A stretch of DNA of 64,000 nt from Candidatus Eiseniibacteriota bacterium. Lineage in GTDB: Bacteria; Eisenbacteria; RBG-16-71-46; CAIMUX01. The stretch covers positions 60,075 to 124,074 of the forward strand of contig CAIMUX010000119.1 in the NCBI GenBank assembly GCA_903844735.1, written 5' to 3'. Positions 55,394 through 62,630 of this stretch are shown piece after piece (the stretch's first letter is position 1; each line of letters opens with the position of its first letter). The notes below the pieces were generated by a model. That model was not told where the DNA came from. It searched no databases and worked only from the letters and a program-made list of their open reading frames with translations. The translations under genes were made by a program, and so were the position numbers.

Positions 55394-56710
55394 TCATTGC
55401 GGCTCACTCACCGGCGATTCACCCGGCCGGGCGGTGACACGCACGGAGATCTCCAGCCGTCGGCCTTGCCGCAGGACGCTGAAGCGCACCGTCTCTTCCG
55501 GTTGCACCCCGAACACCGCGCGCCCCGCCTGCTCGTTGTTCAGGACCGTCCGCCCGTCGATCTCCACGATGAAGTCCCCGAGCTCCATCCCCGCACGCTC
55601 CGCGGGCGAGCCCGCATCGATCGACTGCACCAGGAGCCCCCGGTTGGTGGAGAGCCCGAGTTGCTGCGCCACCAGAGGCGCGATCGGGGTCAGCGTGATC
55701 CCGATCCAGATCGGCCGCGGCTGCCCGTACTTGATGATGTCGCGGGCCACCTGCACCGCAGTCTTGGCGGGAATGGCAAAGCCGATACCGATCGAGCCGC
55801 CACTCGGGGTGAGGATGAACGTGTTGATTCCCACGACCTGACCGAGGGCGTTGACCAGCGCTCCGCCGGAGTTCCCCGGGTTGATGGCGGCGTCGGTCTG
55901 AATCATATCCTTATAGATCGCCTGCTCTTGCCCGTCTCCTTTCACGTCCCGATGCAGGGCGGAGATCACCCCGACCGTTACGGTAGGCTGGCGATCCTCG
56001 TAGGAGAAGCCGAACGGGTTGCCGATGGCGATGGCCCACTCCCCCACCACCAGCTCGTCGGAGTCGCCCACTTCCGCGGTCGGTAGGTCCCCTCCGTCCA
56101 CCTTGATCACGGCGAGATCGTAGTTGGGGTCATAGCCGACGACCCGTGCCGGCAGATTGCGGCCGTCGGGAAGGGTGACCTTAAGCTCGGTGGCATCTTC
56201 GACGACATGCGCGTTGGTGAGAATGACTCCGGCGGGATCAACGATCACGCCACTCCCGATGCTGTAGAACGGCTCTGGCGAGACGATGGGTGGCAGGTAC
56301 CGGCCCCAGAAAGGGTCGACCGAGCGCGGCCGCGCCACCAGCCGCACTTGGGTCACTCCCACAGTGACCACAGCAGGAGCTGCCTTCTGTGCTGCACGGA
56401 CGATGGCGTTGCGCCGACCGGCCTCAAGTTCGTCGGCGGCGAGGAGCCGGGCATCGGCGATCTTGTCCGGTGTAATCTCAGCGTGGCCGTCGCCAGGATC
56501 CCCCGTCGAGCGGACGCCGGGCTCGGCCCCACCCACGTCGCGCTCCGCTACGGTCGTCGTGCGTCCGCTGCCCGCTGGGCCCCACCCGGTGCGGCCGGTC
56601 AAGACAACAAAAAGCACCCCCGCGAGACCCCCGCAGAGGAACAGGAGAAAAAAGAGGACGATGGCGGGCAGCCGGACCATTCCCCGACGGCCGCTTTCAT
56701 TTTGATACAT
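55394..56710 (-). CDS. Membrane-anchored DegP/HtrA-type serine protease (S1C)
   Basis: A 438-residue periplasmic protease with one N-terminal membrane segment (about 12-38). The catalytic triad is His in LTNAHVVED, Asp in DPNYDLAVIKV and Ser in NPGNSGGAL. A single C-terminal PDZ domain (NRGLLVQSIDAGSPAERAG, GDFIVEIDGR) makes it DegS/DegQ-like. ATG 56710 has AAGGACG and starts 14 bp inside the end of truA. It likely monitors misfolded envelope proteins made by the neighbouring genes. Confidence 0.94.
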   Translation of the reverse strand: MYQNESGRRGMVRLPAIVLFFLLFLCGGLAGVLFVVLTGRTGWGPAGSGRTTTVAERDVGGAEPGVRSTGDPGDGHAEITPDKIADARLLAADELEAGRRNAIVRAAQKAAPAVVTVGVTQVRLVARPRSVDPFWGRYLPPIVSPEPFYSIGSGVIVDPAGVILTNAHVVEDATELKVTLPDGRNLPARVVGYDPNYDLAVIKVDGGDLPTAEVGDSDELVVGEWAIAIGNPFGFSYEDRQPTVTVGVISALHRDVKGDGQEQAIYKDMIQTDAAINPGNSGGALVNALGQVVGINTFILTPSGGSIGIGFAIPAKTAVQVARDIIKYGQPRPIWIGITLTPIAPLVAQQLGLSTNRGLLVQSIDAGSPAERAGMELGDFIVEIDGRTVLNNEQAGRAVFGVQPEETVRFSVLRQGRRLEISVRVTARPGESPVSEPQ

Positions 56711-57722
56711 CGCAGCGTCCTTGCCGGTCTGTCTCAAGCCCGCCCCGCGGGCGGGCGGCCTCCTCATCGCATCCGGGACACGAGCCATCCACGGTACCCG
56801 CTGAGCCCTTCCATTGCACCCGATTTCCCGGACCCCCGAGACGTTCGGGCTCCGACGGATCATCCCCACCCGGCCACGGAGGCTCGTAGCCGACATCCAG
56901 GAAGTAGAGCCCTGCCGCCGGGGCCAACGGCCCGGCTTGGCGGCGGTCGCCGGAAGCCAGGATCGCTTCCATCGCGCCGGGGGCCATCCGCCCGCGGCCG
57001 ATCTCGACGCAGGTTCCCAGGATGACCCGGACCATCTGGTAGAGAAACCGATTGCTCCGGATGACAAAGGCCAACCCGCCGTCCCACTCTTCCCAGCGCG
57101 CCTCATGCACGAGGCAGCCATAGGGCCCCTCGCGCTGGGTGGTGAAGGCGCCGCACTCGTGCTCACCCGGCAGCACCGTCACCGCGGCACTCATAAGCGC
57201 GGCGTCGGGCCAGCTTCGCGGCACCCAGGCCCGACCTCGGAGAAACGGGCTTGGCTCGCGGGCAAGCAGGTATCGATACCGCCGCCACGTGGCGGAAAAC
57301 CGCGCGGCGAACCTTGCAGGCGCCTCGCCGGCCGCCCGGATGTGAATGGAACGCGGGAGGTGCTTGTTCAACGCCGGTCGCAGCCGCTCCTCGGGAACCC
57401 TGGTGGCGAGACGAAACGTCGCCACCTGGCCGATAGCGTGGACCCCGGCGTCGGTTCGCCCGGCGCCCGCCACACGCACCGCTTGCCCGGTGATGGCAAA
57501 GAGGGCCCGCTCGATCTCCCCCTGCACCGTGGACAGACCCGGCTGAAACTGCCAGCCGTGGTACGCGGAGCCTTCGTAGGAGACTAAGAGACGGTAGTTG
57601 CGCAGCGGTGGCGATGGGTCGGCATCCGCCCTCTCTGGCTCACGCTCCGACTTGGACCGGGGCTCAAGCTCCGCCGCACGCTCGGGCTCCGCCGCAGGCT
57701 CGGGCTTCGCCGCGCTCCTCAA
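56697..57722 (-). CDS. truA: tRNA pseudouridine(38-40) synthase
   Basis: Modifies the anticodon stem of tRNAs. The 341-residue protein has YEGSAYHGWQFQPG, the catalytic Asp in GAGRTDAGVHAIGQV, and FLYQMVRVILGT. It starts with TTG at 57722 overlapping the asd stop (TTGA). The first ~40 residues are an acidic/Pro repeat (PEPAAEPERAAELEP) and the last ~55 are also beyond the fold, so the ends are unusual. A start closer to NYRLLVSYEG is possible but only CTG is available. Confidence 0.93.
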   Translation of the reverse strand: MRSAAKPEPAAEPERAAELEPRSKSEREPERADADPSPPLRNYRLLVSYEGSAYHGWQFQPGLSTVQGEIERALFAITGQAVRVAGAGRTDAGVHAIGQVATFRLATRVPEERLRPALNKHLPRSIHIRAAGEAPARFAARFSATWRRYRYLLAREPSPFLRGRAWVPRSWPDAALMSAAVTVLPGEHECGAFTTQREGPYGCLVHEARWEEWDGGLAFVIRSNRFLYQMVRVILGTCVEIGRGRMAPGAMEAILASGDRRQAGPLAPAAGLYFLDVGYEPPWPGGDDPSEPERLGGPGNRVQWKGSAGTVDGSCPGCDEEAARPRGGLETDRQGRCDVSK

Positions 57723-58768
57723 CCCTCACGCTCCCACCAAGCCTCGGCGATCTGCACCGCATTCGTCGCCGCCCCCTTGCGGAGGTTGTCGGCCACGATC
57801 CAGAGATGCACCCCGCGAGGTTCGCACCGGTCCGTGCGCACCCGGCCTACCCAGACCGGGTCGGTTCCGGCGGCCGCCAGCGGGGTGGGGAACGGTGGCG
57901 TTTCACTGTCGCCCACCAGCACAATCCCGGGTGCGAGGGCCAGGACGGCCCGAACCGCCGCCGCGGTTGCCGGCCGCGAGGTTTCGAGGTACACCGCCTC
58001 CGCATGGCCTACGTCGACCGGCACGCGCACGCAGGTGGGATGCACGGCGAGCCCCGGCATGCCGAGGATCTTCCGTGTCTCTAGGATCGTCTTTTCTTCT
58101 TCGCGCGTGTAGCCGTCGTCGAGAAAGATGTCGCACTGCGGAATGACGTTGCCCAACAGCGGCGCCGGAAACGCCGCAGAGTGAGCACGCCCTTCGTTGC
58201 GTTCCTCCGCGAGCGCTTGCAGGCCGGTCTGGCCCTTTCCCGAAGCGCTCTGATAGGTGGCGAGAACCACGCGCTCCAATCCGAAGGCGGCGCGGATCGG
58301 TTCCAGAGCGACCACGAGCTGGATGGTGGCGCAGTTCGGATTCGCGATGAGCGCCCCCTGCGCGCCACCGTCCTCGCGGGCCGCGCGGCGCGGCGGCAGG
58401 GCGTGGGCGTTTACTTCAGGGACCACCAGCGGCACCGCCGGGTCCATCCGCCAGCGCGAGGAGTTGTCGACGACCGGGGCACCCGCGGCGCAGGCGACGG
58501 GGGCCCATTTGCCCGAGGCCGCGGCCCCGGCCGAAAAGAGCGCAAGGTCGATTCCGCGGAACAGCTCCGCGCTGACCGGTTCCACCGGCACATCGCTACC
58601 ACGGAAGTTGAGCACCGTTCCAGCGGAGTGCGGCGAGGCGAGAAGCACCAACTCCCGGACGCGAATCGATGAGGACGCCAGGCAGGTGAGCATCGTGCGG
58701 CCGACCATGCCGGTCGCGCCGAGGATCGCCACGCGCCAGGCGCGCGAATCGTTCCGGCTTGTGTTCAT
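57719..58768 (-). CDS. asd: Aspartate-semialdehyde dehydrogenase
   Basis: Reduces aspartyl phosphate to aspartate semialdehyde for lysine, DAP and threonine. The 349-residue protein has the NADP motif VAILGATGMVGRTML, VVDNSSRWRMD, the catalytic Cys in NPNCATIQLVVAL, and HPTCVRVPVDVGHAEAVYLE (20 residues). ATG 58768 fits the family start; ATG 58798 is an alternative. No clear Shine-Dalgarno is seen. Confidence 0.96.
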   Translation of the reverse strand: MNTSRNDSRAWRVAILGATGMVGRTMLTCLASSSIRVRELVLLASPHSAGTVLNFRGSDVPVEPVSAELFRGIDLALFSAGAAASGKWAPVACAAGAPVVDNSSRWRMDPAVPLVVPEVNAHALPPRRAAREDGGAQGALIANPNCATIQLVVALEPIRAAFGLERVVLATYQSASGKGQTGLQALAEERNEGRAHSAAFPAPLLGNVIPQCDIFLDDGYTREEEKTILETRKILGMPGLAVHPTCVRVPVDVGHAEAVYLETSRPATAAAVRAVLALAPGIVLVGDSETPPFPTPLAAAGTDPVWVGRVRTDRCEPRGVHLWIVADNLRKGAATNAVQIAEAWWEREG

Positions 58769-58781
58769 GGAAAGGTTCTCG

Positions 58782-58937
58782 TCAAGCTTGATGCGCATGC
58801 AGATCGGGAACGGCCGGGACGGGAATGTCTTCGTTCGTCGCCGCGGCGGCAAACGCGATAGCCGCCCTGACGCCGTCCGTGGTCAGCGTAGGAAACTCCG
58901 AAACGATCTCCGCGATCGTGGCGCCTTGGGCACTCCA
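58782..58937 (-). pseudogene. DUF433 antitoxin, C-terminal remnant
   Basis: Directly after the phd stop and in the same frame the minus strand reads GATIAEIVSEFPTLTTDGVR then AAIAFAAAATNEDIPVPA, ending at a TGA at 58782. This matches the C-terminal helix region of DUF433 (VapB-like) proteins. No start codon is available, so it is a leftover. Confidence 0.6.
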
Positions 58938-59183
58938 TCACTCGCCGACCTCTTCAAGCGCCACGGCCTCTCCGCCCCGAATGCTTTGCCGCGCAGATGC
59001 GACTCGCTGAAGGAAGCGCGGATCGTTCTCCAGTTTGTAGTCGAACCACGCGTCTTCCGACTCGAAGCCGATGAGAATCCCCGCGGGTTTCCCGTGACGA
59101 GTGATGACGATCTGTTCCTTCTCGGCAAGTCGGAGATACCGGGAGAGATCGTCCTTGACGGTAGAGAGGGCGACCTTCTTCAT
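58938..59183 (-). CDS. Phd/YefM-family antitoxin
   Basis: An 81-residue antitoxin beginning MKKVALSTVKDDLSRYLRLA, followed by EKEQIVITRHGKPAGILIG, the Phd/YefM DNA-binding fold. The C-terminal part would neutralise the toxin. Its ATG overlaps the toxin stop (ATGA), so the toxin gene is upstream, the reverse of the usual order. Confidence 0.88.
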   Translation of the reverse strand: MKKVALSTVKDDLSRYLRLAEKEQIVITRHGKPAGILIGFESEDAWFDYKLENDPRFLQRVASARQSIRGGEAVALEEVGE

Positions 59184-59473
59184 TGGCGCTCACCTTCTTC
59201 CTGAAGCCACCGGCCGGCCGAAGACTTCAGGATGACGGCAAGGATTTCAACGCTGCCGTCGGTTACATCGTAGGACACCCGGACGTCTCCTATCCGCAGG
59301 CGGTGCTCCGGCTTGGAAAGCCCCTGCAGCCGCTTGATGCGGCATCTGCTCGCCCGGGTGGGTTCGTGCCGCAGGTGGAGATCCATCGCGTCTCGAACAG
59401 CCGCCCGCTCGCGGGCGGGCAGGAGCTTCAGATCGAGAACGGCCTGCGGGGCCAAGAGAATTTCGTATCGCAT
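59180..59473 (-). CDS. RelE/ParE-family toxin
   Basis: A 97-residue toxin with MRYEILLAPQAVLDLKLLPA, RIKRLQGLSKPEHRLRIGDV (20 residues) and RVSYDVTDGSVEILAVI, the RelE/ParE core with its basic patch. RelE members cut mRNA on the ribosome; ParE members poison gyrase; I cannot tell which. A promoter with an operator lies immediately upstream, giving an almost leaderless toxin start. Confidence 0.87.
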   Translation of the reverse strand: MRYEILLAPQAVLDLKLLPARERAAVRDAMDLHLRHEPTRASRCRIKRLQGLSKPEHRLRIGDVRVSYDVTDGSVEILAVILKSSAGRWLQEEGERQ

Positions 59474-59511
59474 TCTGGCTACAGTCTAGCCAGAACTGAC
59501 CCGGACGTCAA
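59473..59511 (-). promoter_or_regulatory. relE-phd promoter with perfect inverted-repeat operator
   Basis: Minus strand: -35 TTGACG (59511-59506), 17-bp spacer, -10 TAGACT (59488-59483). A perfect 9-bp inverted repeat TTCTGGCTA/TAGCCAGAA (59473-59481 and 59487-59495, 5-nt centre) covers the -10 and reaches the ATG. This is how antitoxins usually repress their own operon. Confidence 0.8.
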
Positions 59512-60096
59512 GTGCGAAGACGCCGTCTTCACGTGCCCGACAACCGCCGCGTGGGCGCGCTTCGAGCCCGACGCGGGACCGGCCGGATTCGCTGCCGGAC
59601 CCTCGGATACGTTCCGGGCCAGTCCCAACACCACTCCTGTACATTCCGATGCAGATCCTCGCCTCGCGCGATACGGGCGGCGCGCGCATCACGGCCCAAG
59701 AGAGACGGGCCGCGCGTCTTTCCTTACCGGGACCTGAGGGTGGAGGAACCAGGAGATCTGCCGCTGCATCGATATCGTCTAGCCCGTGCATGGACAGGGA
59801 TACTATTACAGCACTCCACAATAGGCATGACGTCGTCCTTCAGCCGCCGACCTCTCTCCGCCCCCCAAGAGACCTCGCGGATCCAGCAGAACGAGCGAAA
59901 TTACCTCAGCGTCCGCCATCGACGGGGACCACCGAGCTTGACCAGAGTGAGCCGACGCGGGTCAGTTTCGCTTCCAGCGAGGCAGTGGTGATCTCGGTCG
60001 TGCCGCCGGGGAAGTACGTCACGAAGACCGGCGACGTGCGGACGTTGTGAACCGTGCCGAGCACGACCAACGAGAAGTCGCGGACCGCGTGCGTGG
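59496..60096. other. Fragmented region with no intact gene
   Basis: No full gene. On the plus strand around 59715-59800 a frame with DLPLHRYRLARAW recalls the C-terminal part of PIN (VapC) toxins, but weakly. The part from 59906 on is a minus-strand C-terminal fragment described separately. Confidence 0.4.
59906..60096 (-). pseudogene. C-terminal fragment of an unrecognised gene
   Basis: The minus-strand frame (RTSPVFVTYFPGGTTEITTA and on to VVPVDGGR, then TGA) has strongly G/C-biased third positions, as real genes here do, but no start. It joins the AlbA_2 gene remnant at 60097. I do not recognise the family. Confidence 0.45.
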
Positions 60097-60245
60097 CTTG
60101 GTTACGCGAATCGGTTCGGCGTGGGTGTGCAGCGGGCACAGGAGGCGATGCGCTTGAACGGCAACCCGCCCCTGGAATTCGCCTTCGATCCGCATGGAGT
60201 GCGGGTCATCCTGCGGGCCGTCACGTCGTAATCACCACGGTGAGG
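60097..60245 (+). repeat. 149-bp direct repeat, left copy (3' end of AlbA_2 gene)
   Basis: It matches 63684-63832 with only four differences over 149 bp. It holds the last ~142 bp of the AlbA_2/ATPase gene and the opposite-strand end of gene X. The rest of the AlbA_2 gene is missing here. Confidence 0.95.
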
Positions 60246-60271
60246 GCGAGCTGCTCGCTGGCGGTGATCGC
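60221..60271 (-). pseudogene. Gene X fragment 4 (C-terminus)
   Basis: Minus strand: AITASEQLALTVVITT then TGA at 60221. It continues the sense of fragment 3 (ending LLGYDLGV at 61067): joined, they read GYDLGV-AITASEQ, which agrees with the end of a conserved uncharacterised family as I remember it (GYDxGVAITGxE...LTLxVT). The 61-bp promoter element starts 1 nt away at 60273. Confidence 0.55.
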
Positions 60272-60272
60272 T

Positions 60273-60333
60273 GCGCACACCCACACCTGTCCCATTGCCC
60301 GTTTGCGGGACTTCTCGTACACTCCCGCAGAAG
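60273..60333 (+). repeat. 61-bp promoter element, copy 1
   Basis: It matches 61818-61878 at 55 of 61 positions. It contains TTGCCC-N17-TACACT and, within the spacer, the palindrome CCCG-TTTG-CGGG. In the other copy only the loop of this palindrome changes (TTTC). Confidence 0.9.
60295..60323 (+). promoter_or_regulatory. Promoter of the MNT-HEPN operon
   Basis: -35 TTGCCC (60295-60300), 17-bp spacer, -10 TACACT (60318-60323). The ATG follows at 60355 after GGAGAGGAGG. Confidence 0.7.
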
Positions 60334-60354
60334 CCGGTCGGAGAGGAGGAACCC

Positions 60355-60675
60355 ATGTTGAGCGATCGGGACGCGCAGGTAGCGGGGGAGTTCGCGACAC
60401 GGGTCCGAGGCCGGTTCCCCGAAGCTCGGATTTGGGTGTTCGGCTCGCGTGCGCGAGGGACCCCCGCCGCCGATTCCGATCTCGACGTGTGCATTGCGGT
60501 CGACCGGCTGGACGATGAGGTGGACCGGGCCATCATGCGTACCGCCTGGGAGGTAGGCCTCGACCACGACATCCTGATCTCCACGGTGACCTACTCGATC
60601 TCGGAGCTCGACGCGGGGCCCTGCTCCGAGAGTCCACTGGCGCGTGTGATCCAGGAGGAAGGGGTGGCCGCATGA
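60355..60675 (+). CDS. MNT-type minimal nucleotidyltransferase (antitoxin)
   Basis: A 106-residue nucleotidyltransferase with the core GSRARGTPAADSDLDVCI (GSx(10)DxD). In MNT-HEPN toxin-antitoxin pairs this protein inactivates the HEPN RNase, in known cases by adding AMP to a Tyr. ATG 60355 has GGAGAGGAGG. It overlaps the HEPN gene by ATGA. Confidence 0.88.
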   Translation: MLSDRDAQVAGEFATRVRGRFPEARIWVFGSRARGTPAADSDLDVCIAVDRLDDEVDRAIMRTAWEVGLDHDILISTVTYSISELDAGPCSESPLARVIQEEGVAA

Positions 60676-61082
60676 GCGCCGAAGACCGGGAGATCCTCGT
60701 GGCCTATCGTCTGGAACAGGCCGACGAGGCTCTTCAGGTCGCTGACATGCTGTTGGTGAGCGGCGTCTTCCGCACCGTCGTGAATCGCTCGTACTACGCC
60801 ATGTTCTATGCCGTGCTCGCGCTTTTCGCCGCGAGGCAAGAGGGCACATCGAAACACTCGGGCGTCATCGGGCTCTTCGACCGGGAGTTTGTCAAGACGG
60901 GGCTGATCGATCGAGAATTCTCCGCTTGGCTCCACGAGGCCTTTGACCTCAGGCAGAGGGCCGACTACCGGGAGATGTTCACCGTCTCCAAGGAGCGCGC
61001 CGAAGAGGTCTCCGAGAACGCAAGGCAGTTCGTGGAGGCGGCTCGGACGCACCTGGCCGCTCATCCCACGCCGAGGTCGTAG
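60672..61082 (+). CDS. HEPN-domain protein (toxin)
   Basis: A 136-residue HEPN protein with NRSYYAMFYAVLALF, the helix that in active toxins carries the Rx4-6H RNase motif; here no His follows the Arg, although Tyr residues that could be AMPylated are present. The last residues (PTPRS) and stop are read from sequence antisense to gene X, showing that the cassette was inserted there. It is the partner of the MNT gene. Confidence 0.85.
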   Translation: MSAEDREILVAYRLEQADEALQVADMLLVSGVFRTVVNRSYYAMFYAVLALFAARQEGTSKHSGVIGLFDREFVKTGLIDREFSAWLHEAFDLRQRADYREMFTVSKERAEEVSENARQFVEAARTHLAAHPTPRS

Positions 61083-61290
61083 CCGAGGAGCTGCTCTAGG
61101 ACCGCGTCGTCGAGCCCGCGGGTCACCGGCGCCTTGACGCCGAGCCGCTGGTCCCGGCGGATCGACTCGATGCTGAGATACGCGCCGCCGACCATCACCT
61201 TGCCCGCGTGCTCCGGCTTGAGCATCCCCGGATCGAGATCCTTGGCTGGGTCATTCAGCGCCAGTTCGATCGGGCTGACCTGTGGCACAC
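61061..61290 (-). pseudogene. Gene X fragment 3
   Basis: Minus strand: IELALNDPAKDLDPGMLK, PEHAGKVMVGGAYLSIES and LDDAVLEQLLGYDLGV, with typical codon use, then a stop formed at the junction with the HEPN cassette. From memory it matches the C-terminal half of a conserved uncharacterised family (KxEHAGKVxVGG...LLGYDLGVAI). The frame is open at its upstream end without a plausible start. Confidence 0.55.
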
Positions 61291-61345
61291 TGCGGGCGCC
61301 GTGGCGACCGTGGTGCCCCCGCGTTCTTTGAGAATGCGGGCTGGC

Positions 61346-61588
61346 TCATCGTGTTTCGTCCAGCCGTTCCCGTAGGGTTTGGGATCCCGAACGCCACGCG
61401 AGGGGACAGCACTCCTGACCGTAGGCACGACCGACGGCCTGAACGCTCTTCCACGCCAGTTCGAAGCAAAACTCGAATCTCTGGATGCAGGCGTCCCTCA
61501 GCACGTCGGTTTCCGGCTGCGACAGGGCTTCCGCTAGTCGTTCGCCAGCCTTGGCGAAGTCGCTCAACAATACATCGTCACGGGTCAT
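61346..61588 (-). pseudogene. Second HEPN gene (HI0074-type), frameshifted
   Basis: ATG 61588 begins MTRDDVLLSDFAKAGERLAE, followed by DVLRDACIQRFEFCFELAWK, the HI0074 nucleotidyltransferase substrate-binding (HEPN) family. The expected GQEC-SPR continuation is found in another frame at about 61400, so the 3' end is frameshifted. It overlaps the MNT remnant upstream. Confidence 0.7.
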
Positions 61589-61724
61589 TGAGCGGCTCAC
61601 TCCCCCGTAGCGCCACGGACCGGAACGTCTCGTCGGCACGGGCGAAGTCGACCACGTCAAACAGGCGCAGCGTTCGCAGAGTCTCCAGCTCTTCCTGGAT
61701 CCGGGCCAGGATCGCGCCGGCGAT
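61578..61724 (-). pseudogene. Second MNT nucleotidyltransferase, C-terminal remnant
   Basis: Minus strand: IQEELETLRTLRLFDVVDFA and RADETFRSVAL, the C-terminal part of MNT partners of HI0074 proteins. The catalytic GS...DxD part is missing. Confidence 0.65.
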
Positions 61725-61817
61725 CGAGCTGCAACTCATCCTTCGGGTCCAAGGACGCAGCCAACAGATCGTCGGTCCCGACCGCCCGTCGAAGAGCCAG
61801 CCCCTGGCCCACCCTCG

Positions 61818-61878
61818 GCGCACACGCACACGCGTCCCATTGCCCGTTTCCGGGACTTCTCGTACACTCCTGAAGAAG
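61818..61878 (+). repeat. 61-bp promoter element, copy 2, with parDE promoter
   Basis: The second copy of the 60273-60333 element. It carries TTGCCC (61840-61845), a 17-bp spacer and TACACT (61863-61868), upstream of the antitoxin ATG at 61907. Confidence 0.88.
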
Positions 61879-61906
61879 AGGCAGGACACGGGGAGGGATC
61901 GCCGCC

Positions 61907-62083
61907 ATGACTGACAAGCAGCGTGCTTTGGAAGCTCTCCAGGCGTTGCCGGACGACGCCTCCGTAGAGGATGCGATCGAGCGTCTTTGCTTCCTCGCAA
62001 AGGTGCAGCAGGGCCTTCAAGAACTCGACGAGGGGCGCGGCGTGCCCCACGACGACGCCAAACGGCGCATCCTCGGTGGCTGA
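61907..62083 (+). CDS. ParD-like antitoxin
   Basis: A 58-residue acidic protein. It reads MTDKQRALEALQALPDDASV, then EDAIERLCFLAKVQQGLQEL, and ends in VPHDDAKRRILGG, like short antitoxins paired with ParE. The ATG follows GGGAGGGATC and the shared promoter. The ParE gene starts 1 nt after its stop. Confidence 0.8.
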   Translation: MTDKQRALEALQALPDDASVEDAIERLCFLAKVQQGLQELDEGRGVPHDDAKRRILGG

Positions 62084-62084
62084 G

Positions 62085-62363
62085 ATGATCTGATCGCCGT
62101 TGGCGATCGAGAATGTCCAGTCCATCGAGCGGTACATCAGTGATGATTCCCCGCGGTACGCCAGGTTGGTCGCGGAAAAGCTCGTGGCTGTCGCAGAGCG
62201 ACTGGCTCTGTTCCCTGAGTCCGGTCGCGTAGTACCTGAATTCAACGATCCACGCATCCGCGAAATCCTATGGCGCAGCTACCGCATCGTGTACCGGACC
62301 TCCGGAGCCACCGTTGAGATTGTTACGGTGTTCCGTGGCGCTCGACTATTTCGGGATCCATGA
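62085..62363 (+). pseudogene. ParE toxin gene with in-frame TGA at codon 3
   Basis: From ATG 62085 the frame reads ATG-ATC-TGA-TCG-CCG-TTG and then a full ParE: IENVQSIERYISDDSPRYAR, ESGRVVPEFNDPRIREILWR, SYRIVYR, VEIVTVFRGARLF. The TGA falls where ParE proteins usually have Trp (MIW-P), so TGG to TGA is the likely mutation. A TTG at 62100 could start a product short by five residues but has no good ribosome-binding site. With a Trp the protein would be 92 residues. Confidence 0.8.
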
Positions 62364-62545
62364 GCATCCTGAATGGCCTGATCCAGGTATCGCTCGATGT
62401 AGGCGTCCACTTCGACCGGCATCGGCGGCTCGCGCAGGATGTCCTGCCCGGTCACCGCGAGATGCTCTCGATCGTTCCGTCGCAGGGTGATTTGCAGGAG
62501 TTCTTCATCAGGTCGAAGAAGCTCTTGGAGAATGACTGATATCAA
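62364..62545 (-). pseudogene. Gene X fragment 1, frameshifted
   Basis: Minus strand: SFFDLMKNSCKSPCDGTIES, then after a one-base shift AVTGQDILREPPMPVEVDAY. The two frames join as ESIS-AVTGQ if one G is restored. It resembles the middle (sandwich-domain) part of the same family as fragments 3 and 4, from memory. It is out of natural order relative to fragment 2. Confidence 0.5.
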
Positions 62546-62630
62546 TGTACCGAGAGCGTGGCAAGGCCTATCATGGGCAGGTCATCGCATCGCAGGATGC
62601 TGCTGGTCTTCGCGGAGTACGGGAGAAACC

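Noticed and set aside
62085..62363. TGA read as tryptophan (alternative code) to rescue parE
   Set aside because: TGA ends many clear genes here, often in ATGA overlaps, so a simple nonsense mutation is more likely.
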